A stretch of DNA of 64,000 bases from Shewanella holmiensis (GTDB lineage Bacteria > Pseudomonadota > Gammaproteobacteria > Enterobacterales > Shewanellaceae): contig NZ_JAMTCD010000009.1 of the NCBI RefSeq assembly GCF_025370255.1, forward strand, positions 1 through 64,000, in the 5' to 3' direction. The position numbers and the translations under genes are program-made. Shown here piece after piece: positions 26,223 to 36,308 of this stretch. Below the pieces are notes generated by a model that saw only the letters and a program-made list of their open reading frames with translations, searched no databases and had not been told where the DNA came from. How positions within the stretch are numbered: position 1 is the stretch's first letter; every line of letters starts with the position of its first letter.

Positions 26223-27761
26223 TTAATGATTTGCGTGCGGATCAGTTGCGGCACTATTGCTACCACTTAGGCGCTGCAAGCTACCTTGAATACTGGCCTC
26301 TGAATCTAACAAGAATTGCCCCGACACAATCACTTTGTCACCGGCTTTTAAACCTTCAGTGATTTCTGCTTTACCCTGAGCAATCATGCCAACTTTGACA
26401 GGTACCGACGCAAATTGATTATCACTGCGTTGCACCACGACACGGTTTTCTCGCCCAGTCAGGATTAATGCTTCGGTTGGAATGGCTAATACTCCACGGT
26501 TTGGCCCGCCAAACAGTTTTACATCTACTAAGGTGCCCGGTTTTAATTGCTGATTAGGGTTATCTAAGCGAATTCTCACCCGCATTGCCCGTGTCACTGG
26601 GTCTAGCTCTGGGTAGATGTAATCTATGCTTGATTCAATATCAAACAGACCTTGCGCGGCAGAGGTCACCTCTACTGCACGGCCTTGTTGCAACCAGCTT
26701 TGTTCATTTTCAAATACGTCGGCAATCACCCACACACTGCTTAAATCAACGATTTCAAATAAGGTATCACCCGGTTGAACATACATGCCATGACGCACTG
26801 TGAGCTGACTAATTAAGCCATCTTGCTCGGCATAAAAAGGCACTCGATACAGGGTTTCACCCGTGCGCTCTAGTTGCTGAATCGATGCCGAGCTCACCCC
26901 CAGTAATTCAAGACGCTGACGGGCTTTTTTCAACAATACTGCCCCACGGTTTTTATCCTGCTTAAGGTAATCTCTGGCTTGCATGTAATCATCTTGCGCA
27001 TTAATCAGTTCAGGCGAATACAGCTCATACAATAATTGACCCTTTTTAACTTGCTGCCCCACGGTATGCACCTTGAGGGTCTCTATCCATCCGGTTACTC
27101 GGGTGTGCACATGGCCGATGGCATTTTCATTGTATTCAACTGTACCTATGGTTTTGACTAGCTTCCACAGTGTGCCCTCAGTAACGGTTTCACTGCGCAT
27201 GCCTAAAGCTTGTTGCATGCCACCAGAAACCCCAACAACAACCTCCTCGCCCACTTCACCTAAGGTCACTTTTTCTAAGTTCATGCCACAAATTGGACAG
27301 GTTCCAGGAGCATCAGACACCACATGCGGATGCATCGGGCAGACATATTTAATATTAGTGGGAGTCTGCGCACTTTTACCTGGCAGTAGGGTATTTTGAG
27401 GCTGATTAAACACCTTGTCAGCCTGACTGGCTGCGGGTGCTTTTGTTGCTGTTGCGTCCATCGCCGAATGATCATGCCCGGCATGATCAACATCCTCACT
27501 TGAACCGGCTTCTTCCTCTTCTTCTTTGGCCACCAAAAACATGTTGCACTTAGGGCAACGGCCAGCTTTATCGCTGGTCACCTCAGGGTGCATGGGACAA
27601 ATATAGCTTGCTGACACCGATGAAGCCTCACCAGCATGTTCACTGTGTTCATGCTCCGTGGCTAATGTCACAGGCGACACCATTAAGCTGGTAGATAACA
27701 CAAAGTAAAGAGTGAATACAACGCGTTGAACAGCAGCGTTTTTTAATACAGAATTTTTCAT
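26223..27761 (-). CDS. cusB: CusB-type membrane fusion protein with two heavy-metal-binding domains
   Basis: Periplasmic adaptor of a heavy-metal RND pump. After a signal segment (about 1-35) it carries two Cys-rich HMBD modules, YICPMHPEV...RCPKCNMFL and YVCPMHPHV...TCPICGMNL, joined by an acidic His-rich linker. The adaptor body follows: barrel-sandwich (VHTRVTGWIETLKVHTVGQQVKKG), alpha-hairpin (LINAQDDYMQARDYL), and beta-barrel with AIPTEALILTGRENRVV. GAGG five bases before the ATG at 27759-27761 decides the start (512 aa); a longer frame begins at 27797. The HMBD pair probably loads or senses copper before handing it to CusA (inference). Confidence 0.93.
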   Translation of the reverse strand: MKNSVLKNAAVQRVVFTLYFVLSTSLMVSPVTLATEHEHSEHAGEASSVSASYICPMHPEVTSDKAGRCPKCNMFLVAKEEEEEAGSSEDVDHAGHDHSAMDATATKAPAASQADKVFNQPQNTLLPGKSAQTPTNIKYVCPMHPHVVSDAPGTCPICGMNLEKVTLGEVGEEVVVGVSGGMQQALGMRSETVTEGTLWKLVKTIGTVEYNENAIGHVHTRVTGWIETLKVHTVGQQVKKGQLLYELYSPELINAQDDYMQARDYLKQDKNRGAVLLKKARQRLELLGVSSASIQQLERTGETLYRVPFYAEQDGLISQLTVRHGMYVQPGDTLFEIVDLSSVWVIADVFENEQSWLQQGRAVEVTSAAQGLFDIESSIDYIYPELDPVTRAMRVRIRLDNPNQQLKPGTLVDVKLFGGPNRGVLAIPTEALILTGRENRVVVQRSDNQFASVPVKVGMIAQGKAEITEGLKAGDKVIVSGQFLLDSEASIQGSLQRLSGSNSAATDPHANH

Positions 27762-27854
27762 ATAAACCTCGAACGGTCTAACACAAAGTTGTGCCAATAC
27801 TCGTTAAAAACACACAATAAAATATTGCTGTTAAGTCACAGCAGAAACATTTTC

Positions 27855-28295
27855 TTATGCGATTGGAGGTCTAAATGCTGGGGGGGAATCGACAGAGAAG
27901 CCACTTACCGTAGCGGCAAGTGGTGCAGGATTGGCAGGCGCATTAGCAATATCAAATTGGATATCACTTAAATCTGCGGTAAAGGAAATCGTTAAGCAAT
28001 GATTACAATCAATACTGCAACCACCTAACCCATTACAACAGCTATTGCTATTATCGACTTGCTGCGATTGTGACTCAGATACCATATTGCCATGGCAATC
28101 TGTCATAGCGGAGGCATGCTGCATTGAGGTCAGAGGCACATTATTATCTGAACCATCACTCAAAGCTTGAGTCATCATATGGGATTGCTGATGATCCATC
28201 GGCACCATAGAACTACCATTAGCTAACAAACCTTGTCCGACAAGTGCGAACAAAGTGAAAGTAATTAGCCAGTAGTTTTTCAGTGTTTTTTGCAT
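27855..28295 (-). CDS. CopL/DUF2946-like Cys-His-Met-rich exported protein
   Basis: A 146-aa protein with a signal segment (LITFTLFALVGQGLLANG) and many possible copper ligands: MDHQQSHMM, MQHASAMTDCHGNM, then SCCNGLGGCSIDCNHC. The tail ends SPPAFRPPIA, like CopL/DUF2946 proteins found beside copper resistance genes. It precedes cusB by 93 bases on the same strand and probably binds periplasmic Cu. The start is uncertain: the ATG at 28293-28295 gives the cleanest signal peptide, but the frame extends to 28382. Confidence 0.65.
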   Translation of the reverse strand: MQKTLKNYWLITFTLFALVGQGLLANGSSMVPMDHQQSHMMTQALSDGSDNNVPLTSMQHASAMTDCHGNMVSESQSQQVDNSNSCCNGLGGCSIDCNHCLTISFTADLSDIQFDIANAPANPAPLAATVSGFSVDSPPAFRPPIA

Positions 28296-28551
28296 CGCAC
28301 TCAAAATCCAATATGCCGGACTGAATAAATCTTGCAGCATCTTACGATGGCGATTATTCAATATAGGCTCATAAAATATCAACTAATAGAGTTGACCGTG
28401 TAAACCATAAAACGCTTTCAATCTAACACAAATTAAATCGTTCGCTCAGCGAGAAACAAGTCAATTATGGCAATAGCATAACGTTAAACCTATGCTGATG
28501 ATAACTTTTTTATTGTGACAACGGTGTGATAAATACCTAATTTAGCGATAT

Positions 28552-29304
28552 CTATGGCAATTTTATTGCGGTGGTCTTTATCCTCGGACGCCGTTTGTGG
28601 CGGTATTTGCCTTTGCGGAGGAGATCAATACACCAATAACAACCAGTAATCGTTAACCACAAACTGAAAAAAGCCATCAACATCATAGGCACATTATTGA
28701 AACTGCCTTGGTTGTTGTAATCCATAAAATGCAGCATAAAAAAGATATCGGCTAATTTTTTATGTTCATCACTGTGGCCGACTATTCGCCCAGATTGTGC
28801 TTCAACATAAACTTCGGTATTAATGTCATCAGCAAAGCTCACTTGCCAAGTAGGGTTTTGTTGTTTCGGAAAATCGCTAATAGGTGGGGTGAGCAATTTG
28901 AGTTCAGCGACCTTACCCTCACCTGAATATGATGCTTGCGCTAATCTTGTCACTAGCGCTTCATCCAGTGTGACCACCTCACCGCTATAGGCATCGACCA
29001 AGGTGTATTCATGGTAAGAGTGCGCATACAAGCCTTGCTGATGGCTAAGTAAATAATAGGGCTTAGCCAATAAAAATACCGTATCTAATGCCATGCTATC
29101 ACTATGCTGTTCAAGTACGGCTTTAGGCTCAATCAACTGAGTCGCATCGAGCTGATGCTGCACCATATCCTGATTAAAATAGCTTAGCCCTGCGGCTTTA
29201 GTGTGGTCCATCAAATTGAAATACAGGCCACTGGCTAACCACAGCACAAACTGAATCCCGACAATGACCGACGCCCATTTGTGCAATTTTCTAACCCAAC
29301 GCAT
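28552..29304 (-). CDS. PepSY-domain membrane protein, second of tandem pair
   Basis: A 250-aa protein with an N-terminal helix (WASVIVGIQFVLWLASGLYF), a periplasmic PepSY-like region of about 160 residues, and a C-terminal helix (about 205-228), ending in a basic tail. This is the half-size form of PepSY_TM proteins, which often accompany iron or copper uptake and ferric reductase functions. Its ATG overlaps the stop of the previous gene (TAATG). The aspartate/His-rich HFMDYNNQGSFNNVPM segment parallels HIMDYSSGEDIDNALL in its neighbour, so the two are paralogues. Confidence 0.8.
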   Translation of the reverse strand: MRWVRKLHKWASVIVGIQFVLWLASGLYFNLMDHTKAAGLSYFNQDMVQHQLDATQLIEPKAVLEQHSDSMALDTVFLLAKPYYLLSHQQGLYAHSYHEYTLVDAYSGEVVTLDEALVTRLAQASYSGEGKVAELKLLTPPISDFPKQQNPTWQVSFADDINTEVYVEAQSGRIVGHSDEHKKLADIFFMLHFMDYNNQGSFNNVPMMLMAFFSLWLTITGCYWCIDLLRKGKYRHKRRPRIKTTAIKLP

Positions 29305-30044
29305 TAGGCAACTCCCACGCGTTGAACGCGGCTTTTTTTACGGCGTGTAAACTGGCCTTTAAACACCCTAAAATACACTAACACCATGCCAGTCAACGCC
29401 CCACCACTGGCTAGCAACGCCACCCAAAACAGCAATGCATTATCAATATCTTCACCGCTACTGTAGTCCATAATATGAAACCTAAACATCCAATCAAACC
29501 AACGCCAAAACTCATGGCGCTTACCCACCAAGATGCCTGTGTGTGCCGACACATAAAGCGAGGGGGATCCAAAATCATCAAAGTTAACTCGCCATGCGGG
29601 TAAATGGCGTGGGCTTAACTCAAAAGGAGGGTTGTCGGTAATCAGCGTCACCTCGGCTACATCGCCCTTGCCCGTGTAAAAGTATTGCGCAACTGATACG
29701 GCCGTTGACTCTGATAATGGTGTTAACACCTGACCACTATTAGCACTAATCACTAATTTTTTAGGGGACTCGCCATCCGCTAAGGTCAGCCTATAAACAG
29801 TTTCACCTAACAAGGTATCGACACTGATCTTGTCAATATGGGGATAGGCTTGAATGAGCTGTTGCAGTGAATAATTCATCTGGGCGGGCTGCACTTTAGA
29901 TTGCGGGGTGATAACCAAATCATCGCCATGGATAAAATCGATATCCATATAGACCATATAAGCGCCCGTGACCGACCATATCGCAAATTGCAGCCCTAAA
30001 AATAACATCAACCATTGATGAAGGGTTCTTGCGGTTTTATGCAT
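29304..30044 (-). CDS. PepSY-domain membrane protein, first of tandem pair
   Basis: A 246-aa protein with the same plan as the next gene: helix at about 12-32 (LMLFLGLQFAIWSVTGAYM), periplasmic PepSY-like part, helix at about 205-228, basic tail (RRKKSRVQR). The conserved HxxDY segment (FHIMDYSSG) precedes the last helix. A role in trans-envelope electron transfer or peptidase inhibition has been proposed for PepSY_TM relatives; which applies is unknown. It begins 67 bases after the cyanophycinase-like gene and may be cotranscribed with it. Confidence 0.8.
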   Translation of the reverse strand: MHKTARTLHQWLMLFLGLQFAIWSVTGAYMVYMDIDFIHGDDLVITPQSKVQPAQMNYSLQQLIQAYPHIDKISVDTLLGETVYRLTLADGESPKKLVISANSGQVLTPLSESTAVSVAQYFYTGKGDVAEVTLITDNPPFELSPRHLPAWRVNFDDFGSPSLYVSAHTGILVGKRHEFWRWFDWMFRFHIMDYSSGEDIDNALLFWVALLASGGALTGMVLVYFRVFKGQFTRRKKSRVQRVGVA

Positions 30045-30111
30045 GACTTTCTCTGTATTTGAGCTAAAACACTTTTATATTATTACCTTAACAGTTTTAG
30101 CGAGGTAATCG

Positions 30112-31839
30112 TTAATCATCTTGTTGCTGCAATAATAGCTTAATACCTTGATAGCTTTGCTGATTGTTTAGCACTGATTGGCACCCAGTTGTTGAGCTTG
30201 GGAGGAGGATAAGTTCAACATCATCGATAAGTTTGCGCGATAGCCGTCCCTCACGGCAAGCTTGCACAATCCACTGTTGGTAAGCTGGATAATTGGCAGC
30301 CATATTAACTGAAACCACCCGATTGGCGAATTCAATATTAGCCAGACGCTGTTTGTTATCAATATCGGCTTGGCTGCCTGAAGTTAAATAATGAGACACC
30401 CCTTTAAATATCGATTTGCCATTATCATCTTTACGGGCTTGAGTTTGCTCGATAACCCACACACCATGCTCACCAATAACCGACAGATGTTTATCAGCAA
30501 TATTGACTAACAGTGCGGTATTTTCATCCACACCAAATCCCATTTCACTATCAGTGGAGGCGGTTAGCATTAACAATCTTATTTGGCGATCCCGCTCAGA
30601 AAAATGCGTATCCATTATCCCAAAAGGAAATAACCCTAACCCGCCCTCTGCACGATAGGTCACTGCCGTTGGGGGTATATCCCCATCACACTGATTCATT
30701 TCGCATCGCTCACTCGGTGGTTTGGCACTCAATACACCATGCTGAATTGCGCCGTCACTAGTGCCGCCAGTGATCATATTTGCCGCTGTCATCACAGCTG
30801 TTCCCGCACTCGTCCCGCCAATCACGATTTGTTTATTGACCAAGCGATTTTTAATCACAGCTAACGCTTTAGACGGCTTTTTATCCGGCGTTAACCATGC
30901 CGTTAAGGTTAAACTTTGATCGCCACCGTTTAAAAATAAGCCATCAATACTTTCCAGTAACTCATACAATTTTTCAGGTGACTCACATAGACGTTGTTGT
31001 AATTGTGTGTGATCAGGATAAAGCCGAGCTTTATCAAAATTGCCTTGTAGTTGCTGACGCAACATTGGCAATTTGTCGCATTGATTATGATGTATACCAG
31101 CTTGCAAAGCCGCATCTAAGGGCAACCAAATAACATCAGCGCCAGCTTGTTCAAAAGCACTGGTGTAGAAAGAAATGGACTCAAACGGGTCTCGGGCTGA
31201 AGCGGTTACAATACCAATTAATGGGCGTGTCGCATCGGGATTTTTTTGCTGTTTTTTTAGTAAAGCCTGCAAGGTAAATAGTCGATAAATAGCCGGACCA
31301 TAAGGCTTGGTTGTGGCATCAAGCCTGACCTGTTCTTGCAAGGGGCTGCCATCAATAGAGTGTTGTTCTTGTTCTAATAAATCGAGTAAAGCATAGTATT
31401 GCTGATCAGTTAACTCATCCAATAAATGCTTATCAACCTGATACACAGCATGTTTTAACTGGTTTAAATTAACGCTGCTTTTTGCTGCTTTTCGACTGGC
31501 TTTGCGCAGATTGTTAGTTTGATTTGAAGATAATGTTTGCAAGCTAGCATCACTCAGTGCTCGCTCAAGCCAATCAAGACTGAAGTGATATTGGATTGAT
31601 AATTTGGCATTAGCTGAGAAAGTGATGCTGTCGACGCAGGAATGAGGTGAAAGTGAGCTACAGGTTTTTAAGCCGCCCCCAACTAACATCAAATCAAACC
31701 CAGGTGATAATGGTTTTTCTAGCTTTGATGAAACGTCTTGATTTGCCCATACATTATCAACAGACAATAATTGCAATAACAAGCAAAAAGCTAAAGTGCT
31801 AAAAAATATAAATAATTTAATTCTAGAAATAATTTTCAT
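30112..31839 (-). CDS. Secreted cyanophycinase-like S51 serine peptidase
   Basis: Cyanophycinases cut the storage polymer cyanophycin into beta-Asp-Arg dipeptides. The catalytic serine is S344 in GGTSAGTAVM, followed by NMITGGTSDG, as in S51 enzymes. The first strand of the fold (DLMLVGGGLKTC, about 45-56) is separated from IGIVTASARDPF (about 210) by an inserted helical region, making the protein 575 aa against about 270 for cytoplasmic CphB. A signal peptide is clear (LFIFFSTLAFCLLLQ...VWAN). The ATG at 31837-31839 is chosen for this; the frame extends to 31881. It is divergent from a TonB receptor, YfcC transporter and IadA, which fits an extracellular polymer-degrading role. Confidence 0.83.
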   Translation of the reverse strand: MKIISRIKLFIFFSTLAFCLLLQLLSVDNVWANQDVSSKLEKPLSPGFDLMLVGGGLKTCSSLSPHSCVDSITFSANAKLSIQYHFSLDWLERALSDASLQTLSSNQTNNLRKASRKAAKSSVNLNQLKHAVYQVDKHLLDELTDQQYYALLDLLEQEQHSIDGSPLQEQVRLDATTKPYGPAIYRLFTLQALLKKQQKNPDATRPLIGIVTASARDPFESISFYTSAFEQAGADVIWLPLDAALQAGIHHNQCDKLPMLRQQLQGNFDKARLYPDHTQLQQRLCESPEKLYELLESIDGLFLNGGDQSLTLTAWLTPDKKPSKALAVIKNRLVNKQIVIGGTSAGTAVMTAANMITGGTSDGAIQHGVLSAKPPSERCEMNQCDGDIPPTAVTYRAEGGLGLFPFGIMDTHFSERDRQIRLLMLTASTDSEMGFGVDENTALLVNIADKHLSVIGEHGVWVIEQTQARKDDNGKSIFKGVSHYLTSGSQADIDNKQRLANIEFANRVVSVNMAANYPAYQQWIVQACREGRLSRKLIDDVELILLPSSTTGCQSVLNNQQSYQGIKLLLQQQDD

Positions 31840-31966
31840 GGTTGCACTCAAAAAAAAAGTGTTTGCCACGTATTGACTCAAGCATCATATTACGGATAGC
31901 CTCTTAACATATCAACAACAAAAGATTGTTTTTTATAACATGATATTTTCAGCAACTCTTTTCCAA

Positions 31967-31992
31967 AGATACCACTTCCGTAGTTGGTATCT
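31967..31992. promoter_or_regulatory. Inverted repeat in divergent promoter region
   Basis: AGATACCA and TGGTATCT are perfect complements separated by ten bases. The site lies in the 348-base gap between the cyanophycinase-like gene and the divergent TonB receptor. It is a candidate operator for both; the regulator is unknown. Confidence 0.4.
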
Positions 31993-32187
31993 GTCTGAAT
32001 GGTGGGACGAATAACCTACTGAACACGTTAGTGTTTGGTGGAGTTTTGTCTAGCCGTCTTACTCCCCTCTCAATCATTTGATTGACGTTGTACTGCCTGC
32101 AAACATTTATTAATGCCAAGCGTATTGACTCACGCGCAGTGTAGCCACGTCTAAAAATTACAATTAGAGATTTATCGGGAGCTTACC

Positions 32188-34779
32188 ATGAGAAGTTCAG
32201 TACTTTTATGTGCCGTTTTTGGCATGGCGTTATCACCTGTTGCCTTAGCTGTTGCCAACGAATTAGAAAAATCACAACCAGAACAAACAGTAGAACGTGT
32301 TGAAGTGACGGGGTCACGCCTTAAAGGTGTCGATATGGAAGGGGCTAACCCTTTACAAAGTTTTAGCCAAGATGAAATAGCCAAAAAAGGCTATGGATCT
32401 GTCAGTGAGTTTTTACGTGATTTACCCCAGGCATCAAGCGCTGGAACTTTCTCTGAGTCTGGCGGCGTAGCAGGAGCTGATGGCGCTCCTGCTGGCGCTT
32501 CAGGGGTCAGTTTACGCGGGCTAGGTTCAAGCTCTACCCTAGTATTAGTCAATGGTCGACGTGTTGCAGTGGATTCATTTTCAAACGGTTCAGACTCATT
32601 TGTGAACGTTAACTCCATCCCGCTTACTGCAATCGAACGGATTGATGTGTTAACCGATGGCGCCTCATCGATTTATGGTTCTGACGCTATAGCTGGGGTA
32701 ATTAACTTTATCCTACGTAAAGATTTTGTCGGCCATGAATTGAGTGCACAATATGGTAATGACACTTCAGACCACGATGCCAGTAAAACCAATCTGACCT
32801 ATGCGGGCGGGTTTGAAACCACTAATAGTAATACAACACTTGTGGTTGACTATGCTACCCGTAATCCAATTTTTAACAGTGATAGACCGGTTAACGTGAC
32901 ATATGAGTCTAATACGCGTATGTCAATTGACGGTAATGACTACGCCGAAAATTGGTGTGGTGACGATACCCAAAAAAGCGGTAGTCGTTGTAACTATGAC
33001 TACGTGATTCAACGCGCCATTCAACCTGATTATGAAAACATAGGCGCCACCTTGAATCATATCTATCGACTTGATAGTGGTTTAGAATTTTTTGCTGAAG
33101 GCATGTTTCAACAAAATAACGGCTCATCCTATGAAGCTCCAGCAGGTTATACCGTTGATGTGGCGGGCGACTCTATAAATGTTCCTCAATATATTCAAGA
33201 TATCGATATGCTCGATGGCAGTGTAAGTGACTTTATCACAGTACGAACGCGTTTTCCTGAACGTCGAATTCAAGAATATGACACCCAAAGCTACCGTATG
33301 TTAGCCGGTATTCGAGGTGATATTGCCGATTGGAGTGTTGAGTCGGCACTAAGTTACGGAAAATCGACCAATGAAATTAAAAACGTATCAGGATACATGA
33401 ATGCCAATCGTCTAGATGCCGCGGTGGCAAACGATAGCTTTAATCCATTTAATTTAGGCCAAGATAGCAGTTCAGCCCAAATAGCGGCATTACGAGATCC
33501 TGGCGTGCGTCAGGGTGAGTCTGAAGTTTTATCACTCGATTTTAACTTCGCTGGAGACTTATTTGAGCTGCCTGCAGGTATGGTAAGTTCAGTATTTGGT
33601 GGCGAGTTCAGAAAAGAAGATATTTTTGATAAACCTTCAGTGAATGCCGTTAATAATGAAATCATTGGCTTGGGCGCCAGCGACGCCGCCGCAGATCGCA
33701 CCCAATACGCTGCTTATGGTGAGTTTAACTTCCCATTAGCTGAATCACTCGACTTAATAGCAGCCTTACGTTACGACCATTACAGTGATTTTGGTGGTGA
33801 TGTAAACCCTAAAGTTTCATTACGTTATAACCCAATCGATGAGCTGGTATTACGAGCATCTTGGAGTACAGGGTTTAGAGCGCCATCGTTATCGCAACTT
33901 GGGGCAGGTACTTCATTAGGCAGCCAATATATTAATTGCGGTGCAGATGAAGCTTATAACGCATTATGTGGCACAGCTGGTGCCGATTTAGGCGAATTAG
34001 AGTTTGACCAAGAAACCATAGGCAATAAAGGCTTAGAAGCAGAAAAGTCGCAAGCGATTAACGTGGGCATGTCATGGAATGCGACCGATGAATTGCAATT
34101 GACTGTCGATTATTGGCGCTATGAGCATGATGATATTGTTGATATTGACGCGAATACCACTTTGGATGCCTGTATTAAAGATCCTACTAACGTGGTCGGT
34201 AGTATTGCTGAATTAGGCGATAATTTTGGCTGTGTCGTTGATGGGCGAGGTGATATTAGCTTCTTACGCACAGGTTATTTTAACGTTGGCAATCAAAGTA
34301 CTGACGGCTTAGATTATAACGTTAACTATCGCTTAGACACCAAAACAATAGGTGAGTTTAAGTTCTATGTCGCTGGTACTGAAACTTTCTCATTTGAGCG
34401 TCAGGTAACGCCAAGTAGTCCTGTTGAGGATTTATTAGGTAAACTCAGTGGTGCATCTGAAACAGCGCGACCTGAACGTGTTATTGATTTAGGCGCAGAC
34501 TGGGAAGTTGATAACTGGAATGCCAGTCTTTCCGGGCATTACATTAGCTCGATGGGAGACGGTGATTTTAAGTTTGATAATGAAACCGTTGAAGATTGGC
34601 TAACCTTTAGCGCCAGTGTTGGCTATGAACTTAATGAACATCACAATGTATTGTTATCGGTCCGCAACCTAACCGATGAAGAGCCGCCCTATGCTTCTTC
34701 ACCGACTAATGGCTATGCCAGCTCAGTACATGATTGGCTCGGACGCCGCTGGAATGTACGTTATACTTTTAAGTTTTAA
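32188..34779 (+). CDS. TonB-dependent outer-membrane receptor
   Basis: An 863-aa receptor. Signal peptide at 1-23. A TonB box-like ERVEVTGSR precedes the plug (about 50-170: PLQSFSQDEIAKKGY, SLRGLGSSSTLVLVNGRR, IERIDVLTDGASSIYGSDAIAGVINFIL). The barrel ends in VRYTFKF. The plug resembles receptors for peptides or sugars rather than siderophores. It is followed by a YfcC-type transporter and iadA, so I infer import of cyanophycin fragments or beta-aspartyl peptides. Upstream GGGAG supports the ATG. Confidence 0.9.
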   Translation: MRSSVLLCAVFGMALSPVALAVANELEKSQPEQTVERVEVTGSRLKGVDMEGANPLQSFSQDEIAKKGYGSVSEFLRDLPQASSAGTFSESGGVAGADGAPAGASGVSLRGLGSSSTLVLVNGRRVAVDSFSNGSDSFVNVNSIPLTAIERIDVLTDGASSIYGSDAIAGVINFILRKDFVGHELSAQYGNDTSDHDASKTNLTYAGGFETTNSNTTLVVDYATRNPIFNSDRPVNVTYESNTRMSIDGNDYAENWCGDDTQKSGSRCNYDYVIQRAIQPDYENIGATLNHIYRLDSGLEFFAEGMFQQNNGSSYEAPAGYTVDVAGDSINVPQYIQDIDMLDGSVSDFITVRTRFPERRIQEYDTQSYRMLAGIRGDIADWSVESALSYGKSTNEIKNVSGYMNANRLDAAVANDSFNPFNLGQDSSSAQIAALRDPGVRQGESEVLSLDFNFAGDLFELPAGMVSSVFGGEFRKEDIFDKPSVNAVNNEIIGLGASDAAADRTQYAAYGEFNFPLAESLDLIAALRYDHYSDFGGDVNPKVSLRYNPIDELVLRASWSTGFRAPSLSQLGAGTSLGSQYINCGADEAYNALCGTAGADLGELEFDQETIGNKGLEAEKSQAINVGMSWNATDELQLTVDYWRYEHDDIVDIDANTTLDACIKDPTNVVGSIAELGDNFGCVVDGRGDISFLRTGYFNVGNQSTDGLDYNVNYRLDTKTIGEFKFYVAGTETFSFERQVTPSSPVEDLLGKLSGASETARPERVIDLGADWEVDNWNASLSGHYISSMGDGDFKFDNETVEDWLTFSASVGYELNEHHNVLLSVRNLTDEEPPYASSPTNGYASSVHDWLGRRWNVRYTFKF

Positions 34780-34851
34780 AAAACATATGCCCTGTAGGCT
34801 GTGCTTAGCATGGCCTACATTTTCTATCACCAAAATAAAAAGTATAACAAT

Positions 34852-36300
34852 ATGAAGTTACAAACCGCTCGAGAAATGCCAGATGCCTTCATCATCTTGT
34901 TTTTTGTTGTGTTATTTGCCGCAATTACCACCCACTTTGTCCCTGCAGGTTTTTTTGAAGTGGCTATCAATCCTGATACCAATAAATCAGCATTAATTGC
35001 CGGGAGCTTTCAGTTTGCCAATGACTATCAGGGCGTGCCTTTATTTGCCGAGCATGGTGAAATCGGCTTCCTCAATTTTGCCTTTGAAGGCATGGTTTCA
35101 GGTGACAAATGGGGATCAGCTATTGGGGTAATGATGTTTATCATTATTACTGGCGGCGCCTTTGGCATCATCATGCAAACTAAAGCAGTTGATAATGGAA
35201 TTTTGGCGTTAATCGCTAAAACCCAAAAGTTTGAACTGGCTTTTATTCCTATTCTATTTGTACTATTTTCCGCTGGCGGAGCGATATTTGGCATGGGCGA
35301 AGAAGCCATTGCCTTTTGTATTGTGCTACTCCCATTAATGCGCGCCATAGGCTACGACGGTATTGTGACCATGTTAGTCACTTATGTGGCGACTCAAATT
35401 GGTTTTGCCGCATCTTGGATGAACCCTTTTAGTGTGGCAATAGCTCAAGGAATTGCTGATCTTCCGTTAATGTCAGGCTTAGAGTTTAGGGTGATTATGT
35501 GGTTTATTTTCACCTCTGTTGGTGTCGCATTTACTATGCACTATGCTCAAAAAATAAAACGAAATCCTCAATTATCCCCTTGCTTTAGTGAAGACATTAG
35601 CTCAACTGAGCCACAGATAAAAGTTAAGTTCACTTTAACCGATGGTCTTATTCTGACCACTTTTATGCTAGGTATTGTTTGGGTTATTTGGGGGGTTATT
35701 GCCAGAGGCTATTATATTCCCGAATTGGCTAGCCAGTTTTTTACCTTAGGTTGTGCGATAGGTTTGATCGCCATTCTCAGTAAACGCCTTAAAGTGAATG
35801 ATGTCGCTAACGCCTTTAAAAAAGGCGCGCAAGAATTATTGCCCGCCGCGATGATTGTCGGTATGGCCAAAGGTATTGTGATTATATTAGGCGGCGATCA
35901 AGCAGATACTCCGTCAGTATTAAACACCCTACTGCACTATACCGGTCTTTTTTTAGGGCAATTACCTGAAACTGTTTCAGCGATTTTCATGTACTTATTT
36001 CAATCCGTGTTTAACTTTTTCATCGCATCGGGTTCAGGCCAAGCTGCGCTAACTATGCCCATCATGGCGCCTTTGTCTGATATTTTAGGCTTACCCCGTC
36101 AAATTGCTGTGTTAGCGTTTCAATTGGGTGATGGATTAACCAACATAATCATCCCAACCTCTGCCGCGCTAATTGGTTGCCTTGGGGTCACTAAAATAGA
36201 TTGGTTTGTTTGGGCTAAATTTATATGGCGTTTTATGTTGTTACTGGTCAGCATTTCGATCACATTTATTATCATTGCCGTTAGCATCAACTTTAGCTAA
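34852..36300 (+). CDS. YfcC/DcuC-family transporter
   Basis: Integral membrane carrier of about 482 aa with some 12 helices. Family blocks: MPDAFIILFFVVLFAAITTHFVPAG at the start, GMGEEAIAFCIVLLPLM, and QLGDGLTNIIIPTSAALIG at the end. YfcC relatives move amino acids, small peptides or dicarboxylates. Eight bases separate it from iadA, whose ribosome site sits at the stop codon, so they are one operon. Here it probably carries beta-aspartyl dipeptides or arginine/aspartate across the inner membrane (inference). An upstream GTG at 34801 would add 17 residues; the ATG at 34852 fits the family. Confidence 0.85.
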   Translation: MKLQTAREMPDAFIILFFVVLFAAITTHFVPAGFFEVAINPDTNKSALIAGSFQFANDYQGVPLFAEHGEIGFLNFAFEGMVSGDKWGSAIGVMMFIIITGGAFGIIMQTKAVDNGILALIAKTQKFELAFIPILFVLFSAGGAIFGMGEEAIAFCIVLLPLMRAIGYDGIVTMLVTYVATQIGFAASWMNPFSVAIAQGIADLPLMSGLEFRVIMWFIFTSVGVAFTMHYAQKIKRNPQLSPCFSEDISSTEPQIKVKFTLTDGLILTTFMLGIVWVIWGVIARGYYIPELASQFFTLGCAIGLIAILSKRLKVNDVANAFKKGAQELLPAAMIVGMAKGIVIILGGDQADTPSVLNTLLHYTGLFLGQLPETVSAIFMYLFQSVFNFFIASGSGQAALTMPIMAPLSDILGLPRQIAVLAFQLGDGLTNIIIPTSAALIGCLGVTKIDWFVWAKFIWRFMLLLVSISITFIIIAVSINFS

Positions 36301-36308
36301 GGATTTTC

